Shown: positions 6,618 to 15,755, counted from the first letter of the stretch. The stretch is DNA of 38,238 nt from SZUA-254 sp031379665 (GCA_031379665.1 JANNFI010000123.1:1-38238); one strand, 5' to 3'. Notes: generated by a model not told the origin, from the letters alone. Numbers and translations are program-made.

Positions 6618-7949
6618 ATGGGAAAGATCTCGGACAGTTTCCGAAACATTTTCAAGATCCAGGAACTCCGCCAGCGGATACTCTTCACGGCGGGGCTGCT
6701 GATCGTCGTCCGTTTCGGGTCGCACGTGACCCTGCCGGGCATCGATGCCACCGTCCTGGCGGAAGCGCTCAAGAACCAGTCTTCCAATACGCTCTTCGGA
6801 CTGTACGACCTCTTCGTGGGAGGCGCGTTCAGCAACGCGGCGGTGCTTGCGCTGGGGATCATGCCCTATATCAGCGCGTCGATCATCATCCAGCTCCTCG
6901 GCGCCGTCATCCCGTATTTCCAGAAGCTCTCGAAGGAGGGCGAGGAGGGAAGGAAGAAGATCACCCAGCTGACGAGGTACGGCACCGTCGGCATCTCGCT
7001 TCTCCAGGCGTGGGGCGTCAGCGTCCAGCTCGCCAGCATGTCGGTAAACGGGGTGGGTATCGTGCCGGCCGAGGTGCCCTGGTTCTACTTTTCCACCATG
7101 ATCATCCTGACGGCGGGCACCGTCTTCATGATGTGGCTGGGGGAACAGATCACGGAGCGGGGGATTGGTAACGGTATTTCATTGATCATCTTCATCGGCA
7201 TCATCGCCAGGTTTCCGCACGCCGTCTACGACGAATACCGCATCGTCGCCTCGGGCGCCCGCAGCCTGATCGTGGAATTATTGATCGTCATCCTCATGGT
7301 GCTCGTGGTCGCCTCGATCGTTCTGATCACGCAGGCCACACGGCGGATCCCCGTCCAGTACGCCAAACGGGTCGTCGGCAGGAAGGTCTACGGCGGTGTC
7401 ACGCAGTACATCCCGATGCGGGTCAACACCGCGGGGGTGATGCCCATAATTTTCGCCCAGGCCATTATGTTCATCCCGAATACCATCCTGACATTCTTCC
7501 CCGACAGCGAGTTCCTCCAGGTGGTGTCGGGCTACCTCAACTACACGTCGATCACGTACTCGGTAGCGTACGCATTAATGATCATTTTCTTCACCTATTT
7601 CTATACGGCGGTCGCCTTCAACCCGAAGGATGTCGCGGAGACGATGCAGAAACAGGGTGGGTTCATCCCCGGCATACGTCCGGGAAAGCATACATCCGAT
7701 TTCATCGACAACATCCTGACGAAGATCACCCTTCCCGGGTCGATTTTCCTGGCGATCATCGCGATCCTTCCTGCATTCATGGTCCGGATGGGCATTACGT
7801 CGAACTTCGCGAGCTTCTTCGGGGGCACGAGTCTCCTGATTATCGTGGGCGTCGGGCTGGACACCCTGCAGCAGATCGAGTCGCACCTCCTCATGCGCCA
7901 TTACGACGGCTTCATGAAGAGCGGCAAGATGAAGGGCCGCAGGGGCTAA
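6618..7949 (+). CDS. secY: Protein translocase subunit SecY
   Basis: SecY is the channel subunit of the SecYEG translocon in the inner membrane. The 443-residue protein has ten predicted hydrophobic segments. Family motifs are present: ALGIMPYISASIIIQLLG in TM2, ITERGIGNGISLIIF before TM5, the cytosolic loop with PVQYAKRVVGRKVYGG, and TYFYTAVAFNPKDVAE followed by IPGIRPGK. It lies in the ribosomal operon directly after rplO, as in most bacteria, coupling translocon supply to ribosome supply. No adk follows it, the Bacteroidota/Chlorobi arrangement. Confidence 0.97.
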   Translation: MGKISDSFRNIFKIQELRQRILFTAGLLIVVRFGSHVTLPGIDATVLAEALKNQSSNTLFGLYDLFVGGAFSNAAVLALGIMPYISASIIIQLLGAVIPYFQKLSKEGEEGRKKITQLTRYGTVGISLLQAWGVSVQLASMSVNGVGIVPAEVPWFYFSTMIILTAGTVFMMWLGEQITERGIGNGISLIIFIGIIARFPHAVYDEYRIVASGARSLIVELLIVILMVLVVASIVLITQATRRIPVQYAKRVVGRKVYGGVTQYIPMRVNTAGVMPIIFAQAIMFIPNTILTFFPDSEFLQVVSGYLNYTSITYSVAYALMIIFFTYFYTAVAFNPKDVAETMQKQGGFIPGIRPGKHTSDFIDNILTKITLPGSIFLAIIAILPAFMVRMGITSNFASFFGGTSLLIIVGVGLDTLQQIESHLLMRHYDGFMKSGKMKGRRG

Positions 7950-7994
7950 AGGAACGGCGACGAAACTTTGCGTACCAGAAGAATATCGGCCGGC

Positions 7995-8759
7995 ATGACA
8001 GTGGGGTTACGAAAAACAACCCTCGAGATCGGGCTTATGAGGGAAAGCTGCTCGATCGTTGCGGAGGTCCTCCGGCTTCTGGCTCCGCTCGTGAAACCGG
8101 GAGTTTCGACCATCGAACTCGACGCGGCCGCGGAGGAATTCATCAGGATGCGCGGCGGCGAACCGGCGTTCAAGGGATATGGCACGGACAAGCGGAACCT
8201 CTTCCCGGCCAGCATCTGCGCTTCGGTGGACGATGAAGTGGTTCACGGGGTCCCCGGGCCGAGGAATCTGGCCGAAGGCGAGATCATTTCGATTGACGTG
8301 GGCGTCCGGAAAAACGGTTACTACGGGGACGGCGCGTGGACGTACTCGGTCGGCTCGATCAGCGCTGAGAAGGCTCGCCTGATGCGCGTGACAGAGGAAG
8401 CCCTGATGATGGGGATCGGACGCAGCGTAGCGGGGAACCGGGTGCACGACATTTCCGCCGCCATCCAGCAGCGCGTCGAAGCCGACGGGTTTTCGGTGGT
8501 GCGGGACCTCGTCGGTCACGGAATCGGGACACGGCTGCACGAGGAGCCTGCCATCCCGAACTTCGGCACCCCTGGGACCGGGATGGTGCTTGAAGAGGGA
8601 ATGACGCTGGCGATTGAACCGATGGTGAACAGCGGCACCCACCGCGTGGTCATCGACCGCGACGGGTGGACGATCAGGACGTCCGACCACGAGCCGTCGG
8701 CGCATTTCGAACACACTGTGCTGGTCACGTCCGGCGCGGCGCAGGTCCTGACGGTCTAA
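7995..8759 (+). CDS. map: Methionine aminopeptidase, type I
   Basis: MetAP removes the initiator Met from nascent proteins. All five metal ligands of the pita-bread fold are visible: the Asp pair (IDVGVRKNG and GDGAWTY), His in VGHGIGTRLHEEP, Glu in LAIEPM and Glu in HFEHTVLV. The ATG start at 7995 gives 254 residues beginning ten residues before the EIGLMRES motif, which matches the family. An in-frame TTG at 7968 would add nine basic residues but has poor ribosome-binding-site spacing, so the start is uncertain. Its position between secY and infA is typical of this phylum. Confidence 0.95.
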   Translation: MTVGLRKTTLEIGLMRESCSIVAEVLRLLAPLVKPGVSTIELDAAAEEFIRMRGGEPAFKGYGTDKRNLFPASICASVDDEVVHGVPGPRNLAEGEIISIDVGVRKNGYYGDGAWTYSVGSISAEKARLMRVTEEALMMGIGRSVAGNRVHDISAAIQQRVEADGFSVVRDLVGHGIGTRLHEEPAIPNFGTPGTGMVLEEGMTLAIEPMVNSGTHRVVIDRDGWTIRTSDHEPSAHFEHTVLVTSGAAQVLTV

Positions 8760-8769
8760 GGGACGGAGA

Positions 8770-8988
8770 ATGGCTAAACAGGGTCCGATCACGATGGACG
8801 GGGTGATTACCGACACCCTCCCCAACGCGATGTTCCGGGTAAAACTGGACAACGGGCATGAAATACTGGCCATCATCTCGGGGAAGATGAGGATGCACTA
8901 CATCAAGATCCTCGTCGGGGACAAGGTCACGGTGGAAATGTCGCCCTACGATCTTTCAAAGGGCAGGATCACGTACAGGTACAAGTGA
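8770..8988 (+). CDS. infA: Translation initiation factor IF-1
   Basis: IF-1 is the OB-fold factor that blocks the A site of the 30S subunit during initiation. The 72 residues are exactly the family length. The core MFRVKLDNGHEILAIISGKMR and the end VEMSPYDLSKGRITYRYK are characteristic. It lies 10 bases after map and 19 bases before rpmJ in one operon. Confidence 0.97.
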   Translation: MAKQGPITMDGVITDTLPNAMFRVKLDNGHEILAIISGKMRMHYIKILVGDKVTVEMSPYDLSKGRITYRYK

Positions 8989-9007
8989 GGACAGGCTAGG
9001 TACGATT

Positions 9008-9121
9008 ATGAAAGTTCGTTCATCGATCAAGAAACTGTGCGTTAACTGCAAGATCATCCGCCGGAGGGGCGTGGTGAGGGTGATCTGCAAGAACCCCAAA
9101 CACAAGCAGCGCCAGGGTTAA
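9008..9121 (+). CDS. rpmJ: 50S ribosomal protein L36, zinc type
   Basis: This 37-codon gene encodes MKVRSSIKKLCVNCKIIRRR followed by a GVVRVIC...NPKHKQRQG end. It is L36, the smallest large-subunit protein. The Cys11/Cys14/Cys27/His32 zinc ligands are all present, so it is the zinc-dependent form. It lies between infA and rpsM, the conserved place, with 19 bases before and 44 bases after. Confidence 0.96.
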   Translation: MKVRSSIKKLCVNCKIIRRRGVVRVICKNPKHKQRQG

Positions 9122-9165
9122 GCGACAATCACGATTTCAGACCCCAGCAGAAAGGAACATCAGGA

Positions 9166-9549
9166 GTGGCCCGAATAGCCGGTATCGATTTGCCCAAAGG
9201 AAAGCGCGCCGTCATCGGCCTGACCTACATTTTCGGAATAGGCAGGACCAGCGCCCGACATATCCTCACGGAAGCGAGGGTGGACTATAACAAACGCATC
9301 TCCGAGCTCAACGACGACGAGGTGTCGCGGATCCGTTCGATCATCACCTCCGACTACAAGGTCGAGGGCGCGTTGCGCAGCGAGACGCAGATCAACATCA
9401 AGCGCCTGATGGACATCAACTCCTACAGGGGACTGCGTCACCGGAAGGGGCTCCCCGTGCGCGGACAGCGCACCCGGACGAACTCCCGGACGAGGAAGGG
9501 CAAGCGAAAGACCGTCGCCGGCAAGAAGAAGGCGGCAGCCAAGAAGTAA
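9166..9549 (+). CDS. rpsM: 30S ribosomal protein S13
   Basis: S13 is a 30S head protein at the subunit bridge with the large subunit. It has ARIAGIDLPKGKRAVIGLTYIFGIGRTSA at the start and the C-terminal SYRGLRHRKGLPVRGQRTRTNSRTRKG block, both diagnostic. Length is 127 residues (usual 118-126), with a short Lys/Ala tail. The start is GTG at 9166. The upstream AAAGGAA at 9150-9156 serves as ribosome-binding site, with a closer AGGA at 9162-9165. Confidence 0.97.
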   Translation: MARIAGIDLPKGKRAVIGLTYIFGIGRTSARHILTEARVDYNKRISELNDDEVSRIRSIITSDYKVEGALRSETQINIKRLMDINSYRGLRHRKGLPVRGQRTRTNSRTRKGKRKTVAGKKKAAAKK

Positions 9550-9586
9550 GCGGGGAGCAGGAACAATTCACACAAAAGGATAGTCA

Positions 9587-9997
9587 ATGGCCAAGGCAAC
9601 AACAGGGGCCGCCGCAGCGGCGGGAGCCCGAAAGAAGAAGAAGATCCAGGTCGATGTCACCGGAAAGGTGTTCATCAAGGCGACGTTCAACAACGTGATG
9701 ATCACCATCACCGATGTGTATGGCAATGTGATCAGCTGGTCGTCCGCGGGCCGCAATGCGTTCAAGGGCTCGAGGAAGAACACGCCGTTCGCCTCCCAGG
9801 TGACCGCGCAGGCGGCGGGGAAGGAAGCCTACGATCTGGGCCTCCGCAAGGTGGACGTGTTCGTCAAGGGACCGGGATCAGGCAGGGAGGCGGGGATCCG
9901 TTCCCTCCAGTCGGTGGGCATCGAGATCATGAGCATCCGGGACATCACACCGATCCCCCACAACGGCTGCCGGCCGCCGAAAAAACGCAGAGTCTGA
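9587..9997 (+). CDS. rpsK: 30S ribosomal protein S11
   Basis: S11 lies on the 30S platform near the E site. Signatures are FIKATFNNVMITITDVYGN, SSAGRNAFKGSRKNTPFASQ and the C-terminal DITPIPHNGCRPPKKRRV. It has 136 residues against about 129, because of a short Ala/Lys-rich N-terminal tail. It is preceded by AAAGGATA and lies in the standard position between rpsM and rpsD. Confidence 0.97.
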   Translation: MAKATTGAAAAAGARKKKKIQVDVTGKVFIKATFNNVMITITDVYGNVISWSSAGRNAFKGSRKNTPFASQVTAQAAGKEAYDLGLRKVDVFVKGPGSGREAGIRSLQSVGIEIMSIRDITPIPHNGCRPPKKRRV

Positions 9998-10031
9998 CGC
10001 ACGAAACGAATTTCACGAACCAAAGGACAGT

Positions 10032-10661
10032 ATGGGAAGATATATCGATCCGAGTTGCCGGCAGTGCCGCCGCGAAAAACAGAAATTGTTCCTCAAGGGG
10101 ACCAAGTGCTTCACTGAGAAATGCCCGGTGGAACGGAGGGGATACGCCCCCGGCCAGCACGGCCAGAGCCGCCGGCAGAAGATCTCAGAGTACGGTATCC
10201 AGCTGAGGGAGAAGCAGAAGGTGCGGCGCTCGTACGGCCTGCTCGAAAAGCAGTTCCGGAATTACTTCGAGAAGGCGTTGAGCCAGTCGGGCAGGACGGG
10301 CGAAACCCTCGTCAAGACGCTCGAGCGCCGACTCGATAACGTCGTCTACCGCCTGGGGTTCGCCCCGTCGCGGAAGTCGGGGCGCCAGCTCGTCACTCAC
10401 GGGCACATCCGCGTCAACAACCACGCGGTGACCATCCCCTCCTTCCTGCTCAAGGCGGGCGACGTCATCCAGATCAGGGAGAAGAGCCGGAAACTCGAGT
10501 TAATCCATTCCTCGATGAAGCGGATCAAGGACAGCGCGATGCTCCCCTGGCTGAGCCTGGACAAAGCCACCATGTCCGGAACGTTCCTCACCGTGCCGGA
10601 ACGTGCAGACGTCCCGCTCAACGCGAACGAGCAACTCATTGTCGAACTTTACTCCAAGTAA
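10032..10661 (+). CDS. rpsD: 30S ribosomal protein S4, zinc-binding type
   Basis: S4 is a primary 16S rRNA-binding protein that nucleates 30S assembly. The N-terminal region has four cysteines (Cys9, Cys12, Cys26, Cys31) that can bind zinc, the C+ form seen in Thermus and Bacillus relatives. The S4 RNA-binding domain is visible as LERRLDNVVYRLGFAPSRK and LVTHGHIRVNNHAVTIPS. Length is 209 residues (usual 200-209). It lies between rpsK and rpoA. Confidence 0.97.
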   Translation: MGRYIDPSCRQCRREKQKLFLKGTKCFTEKCPVERRGYAPGQHGQSRRQKISEYGIQLREKQKVRRSYGLLEKQFRNYFEKALSQSGRTGETLVKTLERRLDNVVYRLGFAPSRKSGRQLVTHGHIRVNNHAVTIPSFLLKAGDVIQIREKSRKLELIHSSMKRIKDSAMLPWLSLDKATMSGTFLTVPERADVPLNANEQLIVELYSK

Positions 10662-10709
10662 AGTCCGGACGCACCACACTTACGAACTGTCATCTGGGAG
10701 TTAGACACT

Positions 10710-11699
10710 ATGCTTGGTATCAATTTTCAAATGCCGGAAAAAGTCCAGCTCGACGAAGCGAGCTATACAAACACGTTCGGCAGGTTCATCCTCCAGCCGC
10801 TGGAGAAGGGATTCGGGGTCACGATCGGTAACGCCTTCCGTCGCGTGCTGCTCTCGTCGCTCCCCGGGACCGCGTTTACGGCGATCCGCGTCGAGAACGT
10901 TCTCCACGAATTTTCCACCATCAAGGGCGTCGTCGAAGACGTCGCCGAGGTGATCCTGAACCTGAAGGCCGTGCGGATCAAGCTGATCAACAAGAAACTG
11001 AACAAGATCGTGATTCAGATGAGCGGGCGGCGGGAGATCACCGCCGGGGACATCCAGAAAGCAAACCCCGAGATCGAGGTCCTCAACCCCGAGCAGCACA
11101 TCGCCACCCTCAACGGCGACACCGATTTCGAGATGGAGCTCCGAATCGGCAGGGGGAAGGGATACGTCCCGGCCGAGGAGAACAAGCAGGAGGACGCGGC
11201 GGTGAATCTGATCCCCATCGACTCGATCTTCACGCCGATCCGCAACGTGCGCTACGCCGTCGAACCCACTCGTGTGGGCCAGCAGACGGATTATGAAAAA
11301 CTCGTCCTCGAGGTCGAGACGGACGGCTCGATCGCACCCGACGACGCGATTGCCCAGGCGGCCAACATCCTTCGGGACCACGTCCAGCTCTTCCTGAGCT
11401 TCGACGTCGAGGTCGACGCCGGCGACGAAGGGACGGAAAAGGATTCCGAGGTGTCGCGGATCAGGAAGATCCTCGAGATGAGCGTCGACGAGCTCGAACT
11501 TTCGGTCCGCTCGCACAACTGCCTCCGGGCAGCCAACATCAAGACCATTGCAGACCTGGTCCGCAAGGACGAACCGGAACTCCTGAAATTCAGGAACTTC
11601 GGAAGGAAATCACTCGCCGAGCTGTCGGAGATCATCGACCAGTTCGGGCTCACCTTCGGCATGGACGTTGAGAAGTATCTCACGACCAGCGGCGAATAA
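10710..11699 (+). CDS. rpoA: DNA-directed RNA polymerase subunit alpha
   Basis: The alpha subunit dimerises to nucleate RNA polymerase and contacts promoter UP elements. The N-terminal domain shows GRFILQPLEKGFGVTIGNAF, RRVLLSSLPG and HEFSTIKGVVEDV. The C-terminal domain has ELSVRSHNCLRAANIKTIADL and FRNFGRKSLAEL, its helix-hairpin-helix. Length is 329 residues, equal to the family norm. The wording of the conserved blocks, such as VNLIPIDSIFTPIRNVRY, resembles Bacteroidota/Chlorobi/Ignavibacteria sequences, which is the main taxonomic hint. Confidence 0.98.
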   Translation: MLGINFQMPEKVQLDEASYTNTFGRFILQPLEKGFGVTIGNAFRRVLLSSLPGTAFTAIRVENVLHEFSTIKGVVEDVAEVILNLKAVRIKLINKKLNKIVIQMSGRREITAGDIQKANPEIEVLNPEQHIATLNGDTDFEMELRIGRGKGYVPAEENKQEDAAVNLIPIDSIFTPIRNVRYAVEPTRVGQQTDYEKLVLEVETDGSIAPDDAIAQAANILRDHVQLFLSFDVEVDAGDEGTEKDSEVSRIRKILEMSVDELELSVRSHNCLRAANIKTIADLVRKDEPELLKFRNFGRKSLAELSEIIDQFGLTFGMDVEKYLTTSGE

Positions 11700-11718
11700 C
11701 TGACCAATTGGAATACCC

Positions 11719-12249
11719 ATGAGACACAGAAAAGCTGGAACCAAACTCAAGCGTACGGCGTCGCACCGGAAGGCCCTCTTCTCGGCCCTCGCGACGGCGC
11801 TATTCAAGCACAAGAAGATCCGAACGACCGTCACCAAGGCGAAGGAAATGAGGATTTTCGTCGAACAAATGATCACCCGGGCCAAGAACGCATACGGCCG
11901 GGAGGACAAGGCGAAGAACGTCCACGACCGCAGGATGGTGGCCAGGTACATCAAGGACAAGGTTGTGGTCCGGGAACTTTTCACAGAGATCGCCGCAAAG
12001 GTAGCTAACCGCCCCGGAGGGTACACGCGGATCGTGAAACTCGGCCGCCGCCAGGGCGACGCCGCTGAAGTGGCCCTCATCGAACTGGTCGACTTTCAGG
12101 GCGTAACGAAACCCGGCAAGCCGGAGAAAGACGCGAAATCGGAGAAGGCGGTCGCCGACGCGAAAGCCAAAAAAACGGCGAAGAAGGCTACTGGCAAAAA
12201 AGAGAAGCCGGCAGCACAAGAGAAGGAAGCCGCAACACCGGCGTCCTGA
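11719..12249 (+). CDS. rplQ: 50S ribosomal protein L17
   Basis: L17 lies near the exit tunnel on the 50S solvent side. The start MRHRKAGTKLKRTASHRKAL and the core KIRTTVTKAKEMR and RIVKLGRRQGDAAEVALIEL are diagnostic. The conserved part ends near residue 125. A tail of about 50 residues rich in Lys, Ala and Glu brings the protein to 176 residues, longer than E. coli L17 (127); similar tails occur in Bacteroidota. It is the last gene of the ribosomal unit, followed by a strong terminator. Confidence 0.97.
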   Translation: MRHRKAGTKLKRTASHRKALFSALATALFKHKKIRTTVTKAKEMRIFVEQMITRAKNAYGREDKAKNVHDRRMVARYIKDKVVVRELFTEIAAKVANRPGGYTRIVKLGRRQGDAAEVALIELVDFQGVTKPGKPEKDAKSEKAVADAKAKKTAKKATGKKEKPAAQEKEAATPAS

Positions 12250-12276
12250 TAAGCGCCGGCGTCAGATATGTTCGCG

Positions 12277-12307
12277 AAGGTTTCCGGACCCCCGGAAACC
12301 TTTTTTT
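12277..12307 (+). terminator. Rho-independent terminator of the ribosomal operon
   Basis: The stem AAGGTTTCCGG (12277-12287) pairs perfectly with CCGGAAACCTT (12292-12302) around a four-base loop. It is followed by a run of seven T (12301-12307). It lies 27 bases after the rplQ stop and ends the S10-spc-alpha transcription unit. Confidence 0.92.
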
Positions 12308-12333
12308 ATGCTCCGCCCGCGGGCGCGACAGTT

Positions 12334-12362
12334 TTGATTCTCCTGACGAAAATCGTTATTAT
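12334..12362 (+). promoter_or_regulatory. Probable promoter of the leuS operon
   Basis: TTGATT (12334-12339) and TATTAT (12357-12362) are separated by 17 bases, a good match to a housekeeping -35/-10 promoter. It lies after the ribosomal terminator and about 41 bases before the leuS ATG, in the only AT-richer part of this gap. Not experimentally proven. Confidence 0.6.
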
Positions 12363-12403
12363 CAACCATTCCACCTCACTCGCGGCGCCTTCAGAAGCGG
12401 ACC

Positions 12404-14923
12404 ATGCACTACGATTTCCGACGCATAGAGCCTAAGTGGCAGCAGTACTGGGAGGCGAACCATACCTTCGCCGCCACGGAGGAGGGACCAGGGCGGAAGC
12501 TCTACGTCCTCGATATGTATCCGTACCCCTCCGGCTCCGGCCTCCACGTGGGACACCCGGAAGGGTACACCGCCACTGACATTTACACCCGCTACAAACG
12601 GATGACCGGTTTCAACGTCCTCCACCCGATGGGGTGGGACGCCTTCGGTCTCCCCGCCGAACGCTACGCGATGAAGACGGGCATCCACCCGAAAATCACC
12701 ACCGCCGAGAACATCGCGACCTTTCGGAGGCAGATCAAGATGCTCGGCCTCTCCTACGACTGGTCGAGGGAGGTCGATACCACCGACCCGAGGTACTACC
12801 GCTGGACCCAGTGGATCTTCCTGCGCCTCTATAATTCCTGGTTTGACGACTCCGCTGGAAAGGCCCGCCCGATCGACCAGCTGCCCATTCCGGCCGGCCT
12901 CGACGCCCGCGCGAAGGACCGGTACCTGGCCAGCCGAAGGCTGGCGTACCTGGAGGACATGCCCGTCAACTGGTGCCAGGGACTCGGCACGGTCCTCGCC
13001 AACGAGGAGGTCGAGGAATGGACCGGGAAGGGATACACCGTCGAACGCCGGTTGATGCGCCAGTGGATGCTCAGGATCACGAAATACGCGCAGCGGCTCT
13101 CGGACGACCTGCAGGACCTGGATTGGCCCGCGGGCATCCTCGAGATGCAGCGAAACTGGATCGGCCGGTCAGAGGGGGCCGAGATCGAATTCCCCCTGAA
13201 GGCCCGGGATGGCAGCATCCGGGTATTCACAACCCGCCCCGACACGCTCTTCGGGGCCACCTATATTGTCCTCGCCCCGGAACACCCGCTGGTGGCCTCC
13301 CTGACGACCCCTGATCAGGCGTCGGCCATACGGGCGTATGTCGAATCGACGTCGCGGAAGAGCGACCTGGACAGGACTGCCCTCGAGAAAACGAAGAGTG
13401 GAGTGTTCACCGGAGGCTACGCCGTCAACCCGGCGAATGCAGCCACGATCCCCGTCTGGATAGCTGATTACGTTCTTCCGGCGTACGGGACCGGTGCGAT
13501 CATGGCCGTTCCCGGGCACGACCAGCGCGACAACGAATTTGCGCTTCGGTACCAACTCCCGGTTGTCCGGGTCGTCAGCGGCGCCGAGGATGGAGCCGGG
13601 GCGTTCGCCGGGGAGGGGACGGCGATGAATTCCAGCGGCCCGGAGGTTTCGATCGACGGACTCCCGACGATTGAGGCCGCGGCGAAGATTTCGGCATGGG
13701 TCGAATCGAAAGGGATCGGGAAATCCACGGTCCGCTACAAGCTGCGCGACTGGCTCTTCTCGCGACAGCGCTACTGGGGCGAACCGTTTCCACTCGCCTA
13801 CCGGGAGGACGGGAGCGTCGTGGCGCTCGACGACTCAGACCTGCCGGTCCAGCTCCCCGACATCGCGTCATTCCAGCCGACCGGCTCCGGGGAATCGGCG
13901 CTCGCCACCGCCGCCGACTGGCTGACGATCGACCATCCGGTGCACGGGCGCTTGAGGAGGGAAACCCACACGATGCCGCAGTGGGCGGGCTCCTGCTGGT
14001 ACTACCTCCGGTACCTCGACCCCCGCAACGATGCCGAATTCGTGTCCAGGGAGAAGGAGCGATACTGGATGCCGGTCGACCTCTACATCGGGGGCGCCGA
14101 GCACGCCGTGTTGCACCTCCTTTACGCGAGATTCTGGCATAAGGTGCTCTTCGACCTCGGCCACCTCTCCACGCCGGAGCCCTTCGCCAGGCTGATCAAT
14201 CAGGGGACCATCCTCGGCGAGGACGGCCAGAAGATGTCGAAGTCGCGGGGGAACGTGGTCAACCCGGACGACATCGTGGCGGAGTATGGGGCCGATTCGT
14301 TGCGGCTCTTCGAAATGTTCATGGGTCCCCTTGTCGATACCAAGCCGTGGTCGACCAGGGGCGTCGAGGGGGTCCACCGCTTCCTCAACCGCGTCTGGAG
14401 GATGATCGTGGGGCCTGATGGCGCGCTCCATCCGGCGGTGAAGGAGGGGGCCTGCCCGCCCGCGAGGGAACGCCTCCTCCACCAGACCATCAGGAAAGTC
14501 ACCGAGGACGTCGACGCCCTGGCGTTCAACACCGCGATATCCCAGCTGATGATTTTCGTGAATGAATTCCTGACCGCAGAGGAAAAGCCGAGATACGCGA
14601 TGGAGGCGTTCGTACTGTTGCTTTCCCCGTTTGCCCCACACGTCGCCGAGGAGCTCTGGGCAGTGCTCGGGCATTCCGGATCGCTCGCCCGCGAGCCGTG
14701 GCCCGCGTTCGACGAATCGAAGACGAAGGATGAGACGATCGAGCTGGTGGTCCAGATTAACGGAAAGGTCCGGTCGAAATTCCTGGCGGCGCCTGACAGC
14801 CCGGAAGAGACCATCCGCGAGCGCGCCCTGGCCGACCCCGGGGTGGCCGCCCACCTCGACGGGAAAGAGATCGTCCGCGTGGTGGTGGTGAAGAACCGGC
14901 TCGTCAGCATCGTTGTGAAGTGA
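12404..14923 (+). CDS. leuS: Leucyl-tRNA synthetase
   Basis: LeuRS charges tRNA-Leu with leucine in the cytosol and edits mischarged tRNA. It is a class I enzyme of 839 residues, near the family's 800-870. The HIGH motif is HVGH at residues 48-51. The CP1 editing domain contains FTTRPDTLFGATYIVLAPEH and AVPGHDQRD. The KMSKS motif is at about residues 610-614, and the C-terminal anticodon-binding and leucine-specific regions end with VQINGKVRSKF. It starts a new transcription unit after the ribosomal terminator and is followed after four bases by a glycosyltransferase. Confidence 0.98.
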   Translation: MHYDFRRIEPKWQQYWEANHTFAATEEGPGRKLYVLDMYPYPSGSGLHVGHPEGYTATDIYTRYKRMTGFNVLHPMGWDAFGLPAERYAMKTGIHPKITTAENIATFRRQIKMLGLSYDWSREVDTTDPRYYRWTQWIFLRLYNSWFDDSAGKARPIDQLPIPAGLDARAKDRYLASRRLAYLEDMPVNWCQGLGTVLANEEVEEWTGKGYTVERRLMRQWMLRITKYAQRLSDDLQDLDWPAGILEMQRNWIGRSEGAEIEFPLKARDGSIRVFTTRPDTLFGATYIVLAPEHPLVASLTTPDQASAIRAYVESTSRKSDLDRTALEKTKSGVFTGGYAVNPANAATIPVWIADYVLPAYGTGAIMAVPGHDQRDNEFALRYQLPVVRVVSGAEDGAGAFAGEGTAMNSSGPEVSIDGLPTIEAAAKISAWVESKGIGKSTVRYKLRDWLFSRQRYWGEPFPLAYREDGSVVALDDSDLPVQLPDIASFQPTGSGESALATAADWLTIDHPVHGRLRRETHTMPQWAGSCWYYLRYLDPRNDAEFVSREKERYWMPVDLYIGGAEHAVLHLLYARFWHKVLFDLGHLSTPEPFARLINQGTILGEDGQKMSKSRGNVVNPDDIVAEYGADSLRLFEMFMGPLVDTKPWSTRGVEGVHRFLNRVWRMIVGPDGALHPAVKEGACPPARERLLHQTIRKVTEDVDALAFNTAISQLMIFVNEFLTAEEKPRYAMEAFVLLLSPFAPHVAEELWAVLGHSGSLAREPWPAFDESKTKDETIELVVQINGKVRSKFLAAPDSPEETIRERALADPGVAAHLDGKEIVRVVVVKNRLVSIVVK

Positions 14924-14927
14924 CCCC

Positions 14928-15755
14928 GTGCCTTTCCTGAGCGTCATCGTCCTCACGCTAAACGAAGAGCGGAACATCGGGCGCTGCCTGGGCAGCGTTC
15001 GGTGGGCCGATGAAATCGTCGTGGTCGATTCCTTTAGCACCGACCGCACCGTCGCCATCGCTGAATCGCTGGGTGCGAAGGTGATCACCCACAGCTACGA
15101 TTCCGATCTGCGCCAACGGGCCAGGGGCTTCGCGGCGGCGACCGGCGATTGGCTGCTCGTCCTCGACGCCGACGAGGAAGCGCCGGAGCCGCTTGCCGGG
15201 GAGATCCGCGACGCCATCGGTAGGGCCGACGCCGCAGACGGATACACGCTGGCCCGCCTCGTGAGCTTCCACGGCCGGTGGATCCGGCACGGGGGATGGT
15301 ACCCCGGGAACACGATGCGCCTGTTCCGGAAGGACCGGGTCGTCGTCGAAGACGCGGCGGTCCACGGCGGGTACGCCGTGAAGGGGCCGCGGGGGACGCT
15401 CGCCAACCCCCTCCATCACTATTCCTACGACTCGATCTCGCACTACCTGCAGAAGATGAACGACTATACGTCACTCCAGGTATCGAACCTCCTCCGTTCG
15501 AAGCCGGGTTACCTCCCGGGCTTCGGGAAAATTCTCTTCAGCCCGATCTCCCATTTCCTGAGGAATTACGTCACACGCAGCGGTTACCGGGACGGCATGC
15601 AGGGATTTCTGCTCGCGGTCCTGGATTCGGTGTATGCCCTGGCCCTCTATGCCAAGCTCCGGGAATTCATGACGGCGGGCGCCGCACCCCCTGAGGGGCG
15701 CCCCCCGATCGACATGGATGGAATCAGGGCGATGAAACGGCGGTACGGCCCGTGA
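14928..15755 (+). CDS. Family 2 glycosyltransferase, WaaE/KdtX-like
   Basis: This 275-residue GT-A fold enzyme probably adds a sugar to lipopolysaccharide core or a related glycan on the cytosolic face of the membrane. The start SVIVLTLNEERNIGRCL binds the nucleotide sugar, and the DxD metal-binding motif is D80-A-D82 in LVLDADEEAP. The GRWIRHGGWYPG...RLFRKD block and a C-terminal hydrophobic region resemble the WaaE/KdtX group (core glucosyltransferases). GTG at 14928 is four bases after the leuS stop. It is a clear paralogue of the enzyme at 19644. Donor and acceptor sugars cannot be inferred. Confidence 0.88.
   Translation: MPFLSVIVLTLNEERNIGRCLGSVRWADEIVVVDSFSTDRTVAIAESLGAKVITHSYDSDLRQRARGFAAATGDWLLVLDADEEAPEPLAGEIRDAIGRADAADGYTLARLVSFHGRWIRHGGWYPGNTMRLFRKDRVVVEDAAVHGGYAVKGPRGTLANPLHHYSYDSISHYLQKMNDYTSLQVSNLLRSKPGYLPGFGKILFSPISHFLRNYVTRSGYRDGMQGFLLAVLDSVYALALYAKLREFMTAGAAPPEGRPPIDMDGIRAMKRRYGP

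Noticed and set aside
12250..12403. T-box or other riboswitch before leuS
   Set aside because: The leader after the promoter is only about 35 bases, too short, and no T-box sequence or antiterminator is visible.
13868..15088. A 406-codon minus-strand reading frame across leuS and the next gene
   Set aside because: It runs antisense over the KMSKS region of leuS and into a glycosyltransferase. Its translation is Arg/His/Pro-rich, typical of GC-rich shadow frames.
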